Source of the DNA: Pseudomonas sp. QS1027
Lineage (GTDB): Bacteria > Pseudomonadota > Gammaproteobacteria > Pseudomonadales > Pseudomonadaceae
Reading direction: 5' to 3'
DNA length: 64,000 nt
Assembly: GCF_002814235.1 (NCBI RefSeq)
Contig: NZ_PHSU01000019.1
Location: 124,001 to 188,000, forward strand
Shown here: one piece after another, positions 35,901 through 45,206 of the stretch
How positions within the stretch are numbered: position 1 is the stretch's first letter
How the letters are laid out: each line of letters starts with the position of its first letter
Notes under the pieces: generated by a model
What the model saw: the letters and a program-made list of their open reading frames with translations, nothing else
The model's database searches: none
Told to the model about the DNA's origin: nothing
Position numbers and translations under genes: made by a program

Positions 35901-38900
35901 TGATTGGCGATGGTGCAGTGCTGCTGAATGCCGCCAGCCTCGATAACAGCCTGGGACGGATTTCCGGCAAGACCGATGTCCACGGGACGATTGCCAGCCT
36001 CAACAACCAGGGCGGCCAACTGATCGCCCAAGGGGCGCTGGGCCTGACCGGCACCAGCCTGGACAATCGCCTGGGCGGACTGCTGGGGTCGACACAAGCG
36101 CTGACGCTCGCGGTCGATCAGGTCGACAACCGCGGCGGCGAACTGTCGGGCAAAACCGGCCTGAGCCTGAGCGGCGACCAGCTCGACAATAGCGATGGCG
36201 GTCGTGTCGTGACCGATCAGGCGCTGAACCTGAACGTAGGCAGCGTGCTTAATCGCAACCAGGGCCTGCTTTCGGCCCAAACCGGCCTGACCCTGCTGGG
36301 CGGCAGTCTGGACAACACCACGGGTAGCCTGAGCAGCCAGCGTAATCTGCTGCTGACGCTCAGTGCCGACCTGAACAACGGCGCCGGCACGATCAGCAGC
36401 GAAGGGCTGTTGACCGTCAGCGCGGCCAGCCTGGCCAACCGCCTGGGTAGCCTGTCGAGTGCCGGTCAGTTGAGCTTGGGTGGTCTTGGCCTGCTTGATA
36501 ACCAGGGCGGTCGTCTGGTCACCGACGGCGGTCTCGACCTGCACAGCACCAGCCTCGACAACCGCCAGCAAGGCACGATCAGCGGCCTGGGTCCGGTGCT
36601 GATCGCCACCGGCAATTTCGATAACAGTCACGGCGGTTTCCTCAGCAGCGGCGACCACCTGAGTCTGACCACCGCCCAACTGACCAACCAGGATGGCGGC
36701 CGTATCGGCGCCAAGGACCTGACTGCCAGCGTCACCGGCCTGGACCAGCAAGGCGGTTCGCTGAAGGGCGATGCGTCGCTGACCCTGGACCTCAACCATG
36801 GTCAACTGAACAACCAGGGCGGCCTGATCAACGCGCCGTTGCTGGTTCTGAACAACCTCAAGGGTGTGAACAATCAGGGCGGCGAGATCTCCAGCGCCCA
36901 GGCCTTCACCCTGGCGGCTGAAAGCCTGAGCAACGACAACGGCAAATTGCTGAGCAACCAGGCCTTGACCCTGCGTATCGACCAGGCGCTGAGCAATATC
37001 AAGGGCATGATCGCGGCGGCTTCGGTGGATGCGCATGCCGGCAGCCTCGACAACAGCGGCGGCACCCTGACCAGTCGCGCCGACCTGGGCCTGATCGTTG
37101 ATGGTCAGTTGACCAACCAGAACCTCGGTCTGATCAACGCCACCAATAACCTGACCCTCAACAGTGCCGGCCTCAACAACCAGGGCGGCAGCCTGCTGGG
37201 CAGCGCCATCGCCCTCGACTTTGGCGCGGCAACGGGCGATCTGAACAACGCTGCCGGCCAGATCACCACCGCCGGCAACCTGACGATCAACCACCTGCGT
37301 GACCTGAATAACCAGGGCGGTGTGCTCAGCAGTGCGCAAAACCTGAATCTGACAGCGCGGACCTTGGACAACAGCAACGCTGGCCAGTTGATCAGCAACA
37401 ATCTGCTGAGTCTGAGCGCCGACAACCTCATCAACCAGAACGCTGGTTTGCTGTCCGGTTGGCAAGGCGTGACGATCAACGCTGGCTCGCTCGACAACCG
37501 CAACAACGCTACGGTCTCCAGCCGCAGCGGCAACGTTGCCGTGACCCTCAGTGGTGCGCTGCTCAACAGCAATGCCGGGGCACTGGCCAGCCAGCAAGCC
37601 CTGACGGTCAACGCTGCCAGTATCGACAACAGCAACAAGGGCATTCTTTCCAGTGGCGCGGGGCAAGCGCTGACGGTCAGCGGTCTGCTGAACAACGCCC
37701 AGGGCGGCCTGATCGACAGCGGCGCGGCCCTGACCCTGAACGCCATGGCGTTGACCAGCAGCGGTACGATCAATGCACAACAGGCGTTGACCTTCACCGG
37801 TACTGATCTCGACAACAGCAACGGCACCCTGAGTGGCGGTGCCGGCGTCACCCTCGACCTGCTCGGCACACTGACCAACACCAACGGCAAGCTCTCCGCG
37901 GTCGGTCCGCTGCTGGTCCAGCGTTCCACCCAGATCAATAACCAGGGCGGTCAGCTCTCCAGCCAGGGTCTGTTGACCCTGCTGACTGGCGGCCTGGATA
38001 ACAGCAACAACGGCACTATTGGCTCCGGCGACAAGCTGCTGATCACCTCGACCGGCACGCTACAGAACGGCAGCGGCGGCCTGATCGCCAGCCGCAACGC
38101 CGACCTGCAACTGAGCGCCAGCAGCTTCGGCAACGGTAAAGGTTCGCTGCAAGGCCAGGGCGCGGTCAGCCTGGATATCAGCGGCGATATCGACAACCAG
38201 AGTGGCCAGGTGATCGCCCAGAACGGCGACCTGACCCTCAATGCGGCCAATATCGACAGTAGCGGCGGTCTGCTGTCCAGCATCAGTGGTGCACTGCAAG
38301 CCCGTGTCGTCGGCGTGCTGAAAAACGGCTACGACCTCAACAACAACAGCCAGGGCGGTGTGCTTCAGGCCCAACGCCTGGACCTGCAAGCCTGGGGCGG
38401 TATCGACAACTACGGCGGGCATCTTGTCGCGCAAACCGGCGATGCCGTGATCGCCACCGGGGCAGGGGACTTTGATAACCGCAACGGCGGTGTGTATGCC
38501 AAGGGCCTGGTCCAGGTCACGGGCCATAACTTTGATAACAGCGGTGATAACGACGGGCAGATCAGCGGTAACCAGATTGCCCTGACGCTGGGCGGTGCGC
38601 TGAACAACCGGCTGGGCATTATCGAAAGTGGCAACAACCTCACGATCAGCGCGGCCAGTCTCGACAACCAGACCGGACAATTGCGCGCACTGGGGACCAG
38701 CGGCAAGACCGAATTCCAGATCGGCGGGCTGTTCGACAACAGCAACGGCAAGCTGGAAACCGCCACCACCGACCTGACGCTCAATGCCAGCAGTTTCCTG
38801 AACCAGGGCGGCAGCCTGCTGCACCTGGGGACGGGCACCCTGGACATGTCGACGGCCAATATCTTCAACGCTGGAGCCGGCAACCTGGTGACCCGCGGCG

Positions 38901-41900
38901 GGCTGACCTTGACCGCCGATAGCTGGACCAACAGCAGCGTGCTTCAGGTCGGTCGGTTGACGTTGAATATCAACAATCTGACCCAGACCGGCAGCGGCCA
39001 ACTGCTGGCCACCGACAGTCTTACCGGCACCGGTGGCAACTGGAGCAACGATGGTCTGATCGCCAGTAACGGCAGCCTCGCGTTGAACCTGAGCGGCAAC
39101 TACAGCGGCAACGGCAAGGTCAGCAGTCTGGGTAGCCTGGGGGTGAGCGCGGCACAAATTGATCTGGGGTCGGCGGCTGGCATTACGGCGGGTAGCACGG
39201 GCCTGGTGAGCAGTAGTGGGAGCCTGACGAACAATGGTCGAGTGACGGCTATTGGCGATCTTACGGTCAATTCCGCGAACCTGACCAACCAGGGCACCCT
39301 GGGCAGCGCCGCGAATCTGCGGGTCAATGCCGACACGTTGCTCAACCAGAATGGCCTGATCTTCAGCGGCGGCGATATGGCGCTGCGCACCAACAATTTC
39401 ACTAATCGTTACGCCGACGTCTACAGCCTTGGAAATATCAGCATTGCCAAGGATGACAATAACGGGGCGAGTGCTTCGATCAATAACATTTCCTCGACGA
39501 TGGAAAGTGTCGGCGATATGAGTCTGTCGGCTACGCATATCGAGAATCGCAAGGACGTTTTTCAAACGACTGGGGGGTTGGTTTCGGCGTATATCGGGGT
39601 GCAGTGCTACAGCTGCTCTGCATTTGATGGAACCAATGTGAGTAGTCATCTGGTTTGGGTGGAAAACTACGCTTCTCAGATCGTGCAGGACTCTGCGTCG
39701 GCCAGTATGACGGCAGGACGTAACTTTCTGGCCAGCGGTGGGGATTTTCTCAATCAGGCTTCGACGGTTAGCGCTGGCGGCAACTTGACCCTCAGCTTGC
39801 AGACGTTCACCAATCAGGGCGCCTCTGTAGGTGATTACAGCGTACGGCGTTCGTTTGCTGCTCCTGGCACAGCGCAACAAGATTTAGATAGCTGGCATGC
39901 GTTGATGGACTACAACGCTGCTAATGATCCTGCCTATGACGACGGAATTTTGGGGCATGCAGAGGCAGGGGGGGGTGGGCCATTTACTCATCCCGGTTTG
40001 CATCTCTGGACCAGCGACAACGTTGAGTCCATGGCCCGTGTAATGGAGCGCAGTGGAGGACGATCAGGTAACTCCGAGATCGGCTTTGGCCCGATCAGTG
40101 TTGATTACAGTGGCGGTTATGAGATTTTTACCTCGCCTCACTACAACCCGGATGAGCCACGAGCCGCAGCTCCGGCCTTTGTGCAAAACGCGGCTTTCTT
40201 CGAAAACACCCTGACCTACAACACCCCGTCAACCTACGCCAACGCCATCGTGCAGGCCGGTGGCGCGGTCAATATCACCGCCACGCAGAACCTCACCAAC
40301 AGCGTGGTCCGCCAAGGCGTCAGCCTTGTTGGCGGAGCGTCACGGGTCGGCTCAACCCAGGTCAGCAGCCTGCCGGCGCCCACCGTCGTTAGCCTCAATG
40401 CCCAACTGCGCCCCGACTTGGCCCAGCAGCAGGTCAACCCAATCACCTTGCCGGGATTCACCCTGCCGAGCGGTCAGAACGGTCTTTTCCGTCTGAGCGG
40501 GCAGGGCAGCACTTCAGCCAGCCTCGCCCCGCAAACCTGGAGCATCGGAGGTAGCAGCCTGGGTGTCGCACAACGCCAACCCGTTGCGTCGGTCACTCAG
40601 GCCCAGGATATTGGGCCCGTCAACGCCACTCAGCTCACCTCTAGCAGCGTCGACCCGGGCATTGCGGCACGTCAGCCGGCCAATATCAGCGCGCCAGCCA
40701 TCAACCTCGGTGTCTCGGCCAACGACCCGGTGACGCAGGTCGTTCCGGTCGGTGCCCTGAGCATCCCCCGCGTCCTGGGCCTGCCCGATACCTCGGTCAA
40801 GTCCAATCCGCAGAAATACCTGATCGAAACCAACCCGGTGCTCACCGACCTCAAGCAGTTCATGAGTTCGGACTATCTTCTGTCCAACCTGGGTTACAAC
40901 CCGGATGACAGCGCCAAGCGTTTGGGTGACGGGCTCTACGAGGAACGCCTGATCGACCAGGCTGTGGCGGCCCGTACGGGGCAGCGTTTCATCGACGGCC
41001 AGACCTCGGACGACGCCGAGTTCAAATACCTGATGGACAACGCCATCAGCAGCCAGAAGCAGCTCAACCTCAGCTACGGCGTCGGCCTCACCAACGAGCA
41101 GGTTGCGGCCCTGACCCACGACATCGTCTGGATGGAAAAGGAGGTGGTGGACGGTCAGGAAGTCATGGTGCCAGTGCTCTACCTGGCCCAGGCCAACAAC
41201 CGCCTGGCGCCCAATGGCGCGTTGATCGAGGGCAACGATGTCAACCTGATTGCCGGCCAGGACCTGACCAATAGCGGCACCCTGCACGCCAACAACACTT
41301 TGTCGGCGGCGGCGGGCAACGACCTGGTCAACAGCGGACTGACCCAGGCCTACGCGCGTCTGGACATGCTGGCCGGCAACAACCTGACCAACACGGCCGG
41401 GGGCGTGATTGCCGGGCGCGATGTGACGTTGACCGCGGTCAGCGGAGATGTGGTCAACGATCGCCCGGTGACCACCGCCGCCGGCTCCGACGGCTATATG
41501 TCTTCCAGCTACGCCTATGCTGACGCGGCCGCACGTATCGAGGCCGCCAACGACCTCACCATCAACGCCGGTCGTGACGTCAACAACGCCGGCAGCGTGT
41601 TGCAAGCCGGTCGCGACACCAGCATCACGGCAGGACGTGACGTAAACCTGGTGGCAGTGCAGACCGATAACAAACTCGCCGGTGGCAAGGACTTCCTCGA
41701 CGACAAAGTCACGCAATTGACCGGGTCCGTTACGACGGGTCGCGACCTCTCGGTCAGCGCGGGGCGCGATCTTTCGGCCATTGCCAGCCAGCTTGATGCA
41801 GCCCGTGATGCCACTCTGTCCGCCAAGGAGAACCTGGTTCTGGCTTCGGTGGCCAATGAGTCTCACACCTACTCCGATGGCAACCATAGAACCCAGCAGG

Positions 41901-44182
41901 CGGATCATGTTGCTCAGGTGGCGGCCAGCGTCAGCGCCGGTGGTGATGTCCGGCTTAGCGCAGGCCAGGACATGACGGTTGTTTCAAGCAAGGTCACTGC
42001 CGGGAATGAGGCAGACCTGGTAGCCGGTGGCAAGCTGAACGTACTCGCTGCGCAAAATACCGATTACACGCTGTACGACAAGAAGGACAGCGGTGGCTGG
42101 GGCAGTAGCAGCAGCCGGCACGATGAAGTCACGCAGATCACCAATGTTGGTAGTGAGATCAAGGCCGGTGGCGATGTCGCGTTGATCAGCGGCAGCGATC
42201 AGCACTATCAGGCGGCGAAGCTTACGAGTGGCAAGGACCTCACCCTGCAGAGTGACGGGAGCATCGACTTTGAAGGTGTGAAAGACCTGCATAAGGAAGA
42301 CCACGCCAAGAGTGACAACAGCCTGGCCTGGACCAGCATGAGCGGTAGCGGTAGCACCGACGAAACCCTGAAGCAGACCGAGATGTCGGCCAAGGGGCAG
42401 TTGGTTATCAAGGCGGTCGATGGGCTGCATATCGACGTCAAGCAGGTCAATGAACAGACGGTGAGCCAGGCCATTGACGCAATGGTCCAGGCCGATCCGC
42501 AACTGGCCTGGCTCAAGGATGCCGAGAAACGCGGGGATGTTGATTGGAAGCAGATCAAGGAACTGCATGACTCCTACAGCTACAGCAGCTCCAGCCTTGG
42601 GCAAGGGGCGATGCTGGCGATCATCATCATTGTCTCCGTGCTGACGGCAGGTACAGCAAGCACTTTGGTGGCATCAGCAGGTGAATCAGTGGGGGCTGGC
42701 AGTACCATGGCGGCCGCTACGACAGCTACTGCTGCCACTGCTACGACTGCTGCAACCGTCGCTACCTCAGCCGGGCTGGGAAACATCATTGGATCGGCAA
42801 TGTTGACCTCCCTGGCCAGCACCGCTGTGGTCAGTACCATTAATAACAAGGGTAATTTGGGCGCAGCTCTTCAGGATACCTTCTCTTCGGGCAGCCTCAA
42901 GGGAGCCGTACTTTCTGGCGTCGAGGCAGGTATTGCTTCCCAGTTTGGTTTTACTCCAACCGATTTGACGTTCGATTTGCCCAGTGCTCAAACCGTCGCA
43001 ACTAACGTGGCAGCTAACGCGCTGGCCAAAACTGCGATCATGGGCGGTAGTTTGACCGATAACCTGCTTGAGTCAGCAGTGGGGACGGGGATCAGCATTG
43101 GTGGGGCTATTGGCGCCAACAAGATTGGCGATGTCACCGCGTTTGAAAATGGAAAGCTGACTCAAGTCGCGATGCATGCTGCTCTCGGTGGACTAATGGC
43201 CGAGGCCATGGGGGGGGATTTCCGTACTGGAGCTCTGGCCGCTGGAGCCAACGCAGCTTTGGTGGATTTTCTGGCAGAAAAATTACTGCCGGCTGGGGGG
43301 AGTAGTGACGGTGAAGACTACAAGCAGGGTGTGAATAAACTCCTGGCAGCGTCCCAGCTGATTGGAGTATTGGCAGCCGCCGCAACAGGAGGGGATGCCT
43401 CAGTCGCAGCCGCGGTATCGGCGAACGGAACGCTGTACAACTACTTGAATCATGCGGATATGGAAAAGCTTGCGGAGGAGCTCAATACCTGCGAGCAAAC
43501 CAATACCTGCGACGGAGTCTCTACCAAATATTTTGAAAAGCACCTGGCCAATGAGCAGACCCTCAAGGCGGTTTGTGCTGTAGATAGAACAGGGTGCCAG
43601 ACCGCCGTACTCGATATTTACAACGCAGTGTTGGGGTTCCAGCAGGGTGACTACGATGTTGACAATTTGTCCCCGGAGCTCAAGCGTACCTTTGAGGCCT
43701 TCCATGAGCTCAACATCGACGCGAGTGCCGCTCCTACTGCTACGATAGCGATGCCTTCGGTTGAGGCCTTCATTCAGGCTTTGGGGCTTGATCCTTCTGA
43801 TCCTCGAGTGAGCAGTGCGGCTGTTGCGCTTGCTACATTGATTGTGGGTAAAGCATCATCTGGTGGGCCCAAGGTGCCTCCTAAATTGCAGCCGTTCACC
43901 AACCCTCCTCAAGGTCCCGTTATTCCTTCAAACTGGGTCAGCCGGCTAGGTAGGACGCCAGATAGCATGATTTATTACCCGCCGGGTACTGACCCAAGCG
44001 CTCCTGGGAGTACATATATTCGTGTGATGCCCTCCGGCTCAACCCCTATTTCAGGACTAGATAATGGTTATTGGATTTCTGTGAAAGATGGGCAGCCGAT
44101 TAACCCTGCAACGGGTGGGACAGGTACTAGGGGTGAGACTCATGTTCCGTTGCCACCTGATACATTTCCACCTGCGCGATAA
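32972..44182 (+). CDS. Filamentous hemagglutinin/CdiA-type contact-dependent effector
   Basis: 3736 residues from the ATG at 32972 (MDVRQFAFLARQPSAAL). A signal region ending LLAQA precedes the TPS secretion domain (about residues 48-200; IVVNAPGTTLGQ, NPYGIS and CNGCGF). FHA-1 repeats of the GxLDNxxGxL type follow (about 340-2160), then a non-repetitive insert (about 2200-2430), the conserved YLIETNPVLTDLKQFMSSDY segment, FHA-2 repeats (about 2760-3090) and a DUF637 region (about 3220-3440). A pretoxin region begins at YNYLNHADMEKLAEEL. The last 100 residues are a separate, lower-GC module ending GTRGETHVPLPPDTFPPAR. It is followed by a small gene, as expected of a CdiA/CdiI pair. No TpsB exporter gene is in the window. 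Confidence 0.93.
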   Translation: MDVRQFAFLARQPSAALKNREHFLGLPKRGLAFILANAMFWQPLLAQADGIVVNAPGTTLGQAGNGVPIVNIAAPNAQGLSHNQFSDYNVGANGVILNNATARTQSTQLGGIILGNQNLNGTAANVILNEVNGGSPSQLRGYTEVAGQSAHVIVANPYGISCNGCGFINTPQVTLTTGKAVITNGQVTGYQVDQGSVSIDGAGLNASNIDQFEIITRAASINAQINANQLTVIAGRNDVDARTLQATARADDGSTKPQVAIDSSVLGGMYAGAIKLVGTEAGVGVKLAGNLAASGGDIQLDANGQLSMVQATASGAVNVKAASLDAQGPVYAGSTLNVQTTGDLNSQNNLAARNSITLNSGGQLTNHGIIEAGVNADNTRNTTGDVSVTAQNVVNSGQSVIASRDLTVTATQTLGNQGGTLSGQRQTSVTAGTLDNQNKGRVLGGGTLGVAVGQLLNAQGGLVHSSGALNGQLGTLSNQGGELSSLDTLTVQMASLDNVAGLVSAGQALHLSSTGALNNQGGQITGLGTLDLQAGTVDNSQGGKIASNQAFTLTAASLDNHAGGLLSAIGPLQLDLISAINGGGRISSQSDLDARIAQLNNQQGQLVAAGSLGLSGASLDNRNGGVVSSTKALTLNVNAIDNRAGALSSSADVSLTGSTLDNSNLGKVLATTHLGLTVAQVINQGQGLLSSQGSLLLFGQHLDNGNGQVVTNGDLDIRLDQALGNLKGLISSDGHLNVSAASLDNTGGTLSSGLGLVLSSTGAVLSQGGSITSGDSLTLTSQSLDNSLAGVISGKGASRISTGTLDNRLGGQLTSNATLDLTAGQVSNSNASRIASDGALTASVSGFDQQGGSLGSQAFLSLDLNQGQLNNQGGLINAPLLMLKNLQGVNNQGGEISSAQAFTLAAASLDNSQGKLISNQALTLSIAQALSNLNGKISANGIDSHSGSLDNSHGLISSYGSLGLTADTSMVNQSGLMIGDGAVLLNAASLDNSLGRISGKTDVHGTIASLNNQGGQLIAQGALGLTGTSLDNRLGGLLGSTQALTLAVDQVDNRGGELSGKTGLSLSGDQLDNSDGGRVVTDQALNLNVGSVLNRNQGLLSAQTGLTLLGGSLDNTTGSLSSQRNLLLTLSADLNNGAGTISSEGLLTVSAASLANRLGSLSSAGQLSLGGLGLLDNQGGRLVTDGGLDLHSTSLDNRQQGTISGLGPVLIATGNFDNSHGGFLSSGDHLSLTTAQLTNQDGGRIGAKDLTASVTGLDQQGGSLKGDASLTLDLNHGQLNNQGGLINAPLLVLNNLKGVNNQGGEISSAQAFTLAAESLSNDNGKLLSNQALTLRIDQALSNIKGMIAAASVDAHAGSLDNSGGTLTSRADLGLIVDGQLTNQNLGLINATNNLTLNSAGLNNQGGSLLGSAIALDFGAATGDLNNAAGQITTAGNLTINHLRDLNNQGGVLSSAQNLNLTARTLDNSNAGQLISNNLLSLSADNLINQNAGLLSGWQGVTINAGSLDNRNNATVSSRSGNVAVTLSGALLNSNAGALASQQALTVNAASIDNSNKGILSSGAGQALTVSGLLNNAQGGLIDSGAALTLNAMALTSSGTINAQQALTFTGTDLDNSNGTLSGGAGVTLDLLGTLTNTNGKLSAVGPLLVQRSTQINNQGGQLSSQGLLTLLTGGLDNSNNGTIGSGDKLLITSTGTLQNGSGGLIASRNADLQLSASSFGNGKGSLQGQGAVSLDISGDIDNQSGQVIAQNGDLTLNAANIDSSGGLLSSISGALQARVVGVLKNGYDLNNNSQGGVLQAQRLDLQAWGGIDNYGGHLVAQTGDAVIATGAGDFDNRNGGVYAKGLVQVTGHNFDNSGDNDGQISGNQIALTLGGALNNRLGIIESGNNLTISAASLDNQTGQLRALGTSGKTEFQIGGLFDNSNGKLETATTDLTLNASSFLNQGGSLLHLGTGTLDMSTANIFNAGAGNLVTRGGLTLTADSWTNSSVLQVGRLTLNINNLTQTGSGQLLATDSLTGTGGNWSNDGLIASNGSLALNLSGNYSGNGKVSSLGSLGVSAAQIDLGSAAGITAGSTGLVSSSGSLTNNGRVTAIGDLTVNSANLTNQGTLGSAANLRVNADTLLNQNGLIFSGGDMALRTNNFTNRYADVYSLGNISIAKDDNNGASASINNISSTMESVGDMSLSATHIENRKDVFQTTGGLVSAYIGVQCYSCSAFDGTNVSSHLVWVENYASQIVQDSASASMTAGRNFLASGGDFLNQASTVSAGGNLTLSLQTFTNQGASVGDYSVRRSFAAPGTAQQDLDSWHALMDYNAANDPAYDDGILGHAEAGGGGPFTHPGLHLWTSDNVESMARVMERSGGRSGNSEIGFGPISVDYSGGYEIFTSPHYNPDEPRAAAPAFVQNAAFFENTLTYNTPSTYANAIVQAGGAVNITATQNLTNSVVRQGVSLVGGASRVGSTQVSSLPAPTVVSLNAQLRPDLAQQQVNPITLPGFTLPSGQNGLFRLSGQGSTSASLAPQTWSIGGSSLGVAQRQPVASVTQAQDIGPVNATQLTSSSVDPGIAARQPANISAPAINLGVSANDPVTQVVPVGALSIPRVLGLPDTSVKSNPQKYLIETNPVLTDLKQFMSSDYLLSNLGYNPDDSAKRLGDGLYEERLIDQAVAARTGQRFIDGQTSDDAEFKYLMDNAISSQKQLNLSYGVGLTNEQVAALTHDIVWMEKEVVDGQEVMVPVLYLAQANNRLAPNGALIEGNDVNLIAGQDLTNSGTLHANNTLSAAAGNDLVNSGLTQAYARLDMLAGNNLTNTAGGVIAGRDVTLTAVSGDVVNDRPVTTAAGSDGYMSSSYAYADAAARIEAANDLTINAGRDVNNAGSVLQAGRDTSITAGRDVNLVAVQTDNKLAGGKDFLDDKVTQLTGSVTTGRDLSVSAGRDLSAIASQLDAARDATLSAKENLVLASVANESHTYSDGNHRTQQADHVAQVAASVSAGGDVRLSAGQDMTVVSSKVTAGNEADLVAGGKLNVLAAQNTDYTLYDKKDSGGWGSSSSRHDEVTQITNVGSEIKAGGDVALISGSDQHYQAAKLTSGKDLTLQSDGSIDFEGVKDLHKEDHAKSDNSLAWTSMSGSGSTDETLKQTEMSAKGQLVIKAVDGLHIDVKQVNEQTVSQAIDAMVQADPQLAWLKDAEKRGDVDWKQIKELHDSYSYSSSSLGQGAMLAIIIIVSVLTAGTASTLVASAGESVGAGSTMAAATTATAATATTAATVATSAGLGNIIGSAMLTSLASTAVVSTINNKGNLGAALQDTFSSGSLKGAVLSGVEAGIASQFGFTPTDLTFDLPSAQTVATNVAANALAKTAIMGGSLTDNLLESAVGTGISIGGAIGANKIGDVTAFENGKLTQVAMHAALGGLMAEAMGGDFRTGALAAGANAALVDFLAEKLLPAGGSSDGEDYKQGVNKLLAASQLIGVLAAAATGGDASVAAAVSANGTLYNYLNHADMEKLAEELNTCEQTNTCDGVSTKYFEKHLANEQTLKAVCAVDRTGCQTAVLDIYNAVLGFQQGDYDVDNLSPELKRTFEAFHELNIDASAAPTATIAMPSVEAFIQALGLDPSDPRVSSAAVALATLIVGKASSGGPKVPPKLQPFTNPPQGPVIPSNWVSRLGRTPDSMIYYPPGTDPSAPGSTYIRVMPSGSTPISGLDNGYWISVKDGQPINPATGGTGTRGETHVPLPPDTFPPAR

Positions 44183-44191
44183 GGAGTAATT

Positions 44192-44551
44192 ATGGTTGTT
44201 ATTGATAATGCCGATTTAGCGGAGCTACAGTCATCATTGTTCACTGGTGTAACCGTCGGGCTCGGTTCGCAGGTTTTGAATTTTGAGAACAGTGTTTCCA
44301 TTTTGATTCAATGCCCTTTTAAGTGTGAGATAGAGGGTGGGGTTAAATGGGGGCATGGTGAGGAAGCGATTGATAGTGCACTATTATTTTCATTTTTAAA
44401 TCATCGGGTGGAACAGGTCTCAATTGAAAGTGATGGTACTTTGATAATGAGATTTGATGTAGGGGGGGTGACTATTCTTCCTGAGAGAAATGGGCTGGAG
44501 TCTTACGTATTTACTAGCCGTTTGGGTATTTGTCCTGTTGCGATTATTTGA
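44192..44551 (+). CDS. Candidate immunity protein for the CdiA-type toxin
   Basis: 119 residues, starting 9 bp after the hemagglutinin stop with an excellent ribosome site (AAGGAG). It is soluble and beta-rich, with low-GC codon use unlike its neighbours. The composition (LGSQVLNFENSVSILIQC; SIESDGTLIMRFDVGG) resembles DUF6188-type immunity proteins. Gene position, size and AT-richness fit a CdiI. It should neutralise the C-terminal toxin domain in the cytoplasm of sibling cells. Binding is inferred from context. Confidence 0.75.
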   Translation: MVVIDNADLAELQSSLFTGVTVGLGSQVLNFENSVSILIQCPFKCEIEGGVKWGHGEEAIDSALLFSFLNHRVEQVSIESDGTLIMRFDVGGVTILPERNGLESYVFTSRLGICPVAII

Positions 44552-45011
44552 AGTTTCGCAAAGGATCGAAAAGGGGACGGATTTGAATGGCACTTACTTA
44601 ACGGCTAAGTGTCTGAATTAAAAGCAAGAAATGAAAAAGGCCGGTCTTGGTCTAAGGTGATAGTTGCGAACACCACCGGCAAGCCACGTAGGCATCCCCC
44701 AACGCAATATCACCTCGGCCCAAAGTGTCTGGCAGGGTTCTGGGCAGCATCTGCTCATACTGTGAAAACGCCCTAGCGAGGCATTCCCCACTGGCGAGGC
44801 AGACGATCCCCACCAACCTGCAAATGGGAACGCCCAGCCCAGCTTTTTGCGCACGAGATTGCGGGTAGGCTGCTTGGTTGGTTTGATTTTTTAAGCCATA
44901 TCAGCTAGTTAGGTGCTGAACAAGTGCCATTCACATACGCTCCATTTTGACACCAATGACAGCACGCCATGGACAGATTAGGCTGACCAGGTGTCAATTG
45001 CGGAGGTCTCC
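44552..45011. other. Region of unknown content between immunity gene and antitoxin
   Basis: About 460 bp. Part of the minus strand (44618-44854) is open but has no ribosome site or recognisable similarity and is rich in Trp and Cys, so I do not call it a gene. Two GCGAGGCA copies lie 20 bp apart near 44776-44803. The region may be a remnant of a lost element. Confidence 0.4.
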
Positions 45012-45206
45012 ATGAACGCCCAACTTTCCCCCATCGTTTCAGAGTTCGAAACCGAAGAGCAGGCTGCCAGCTATGACCGCTGGTTTCGCGCCAAGGTGCA
45101 GGCTTCGCTTGATGATCCGCGCCCAAGCATCCATCACGACGAAGCTATGGCTAGGCTTGAGCAGATGTTAGAGGACAAGCGCAAGGCTTGGCGTGCTGCT
45201 CGTTAA
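45012..45206 (+). CDS. RelB/StbD-type antitoxin
   Basis: 64 residues with a GGAGG ribosome site. The sequence (LSPIVSEFETEEQAASYDRW; VQASLDDPRPSIHHDEAMARL) matches the stability-determinant antitoxin family usually paired with ParE/RelE toxins. The DDPRPSI.HDE segment is the typical toxin-binding region. It overlaps the following toxin reading frame by 14 bp, the standard arrangement. The antitoxin is intact although its toxin is not. Confidence 0.88.
   Translation: MNAQLSPIVSEFETEEQAASYDRWFRAKVQASLDDPRPSIHHDEAMARLEQMLEDKRKAWRAAR

Noticed and set aside
34313..37780. Long minus-strand open frame (1155 codons) inside the hemagglutinin
   Set aside because: It is antisense to the FHA repeats, has Gln/Val/Ala-biased low-complexity translation typical of a shadow frame in GC-rich repeats and no supporting start.
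34000..39450. CRISPR array or tandem-repeat locus
   Set aside because: The repeats are in-frame, degenerate FHA-type coding repeats within one open reading frame, without constant repeat/spacer spacing.
44618..44854. Small minus-strand gene after the immunity gene
   Set aside because: No ribosome site and no recognised similarity; Trp/Cys-rich composition looks non-coding.
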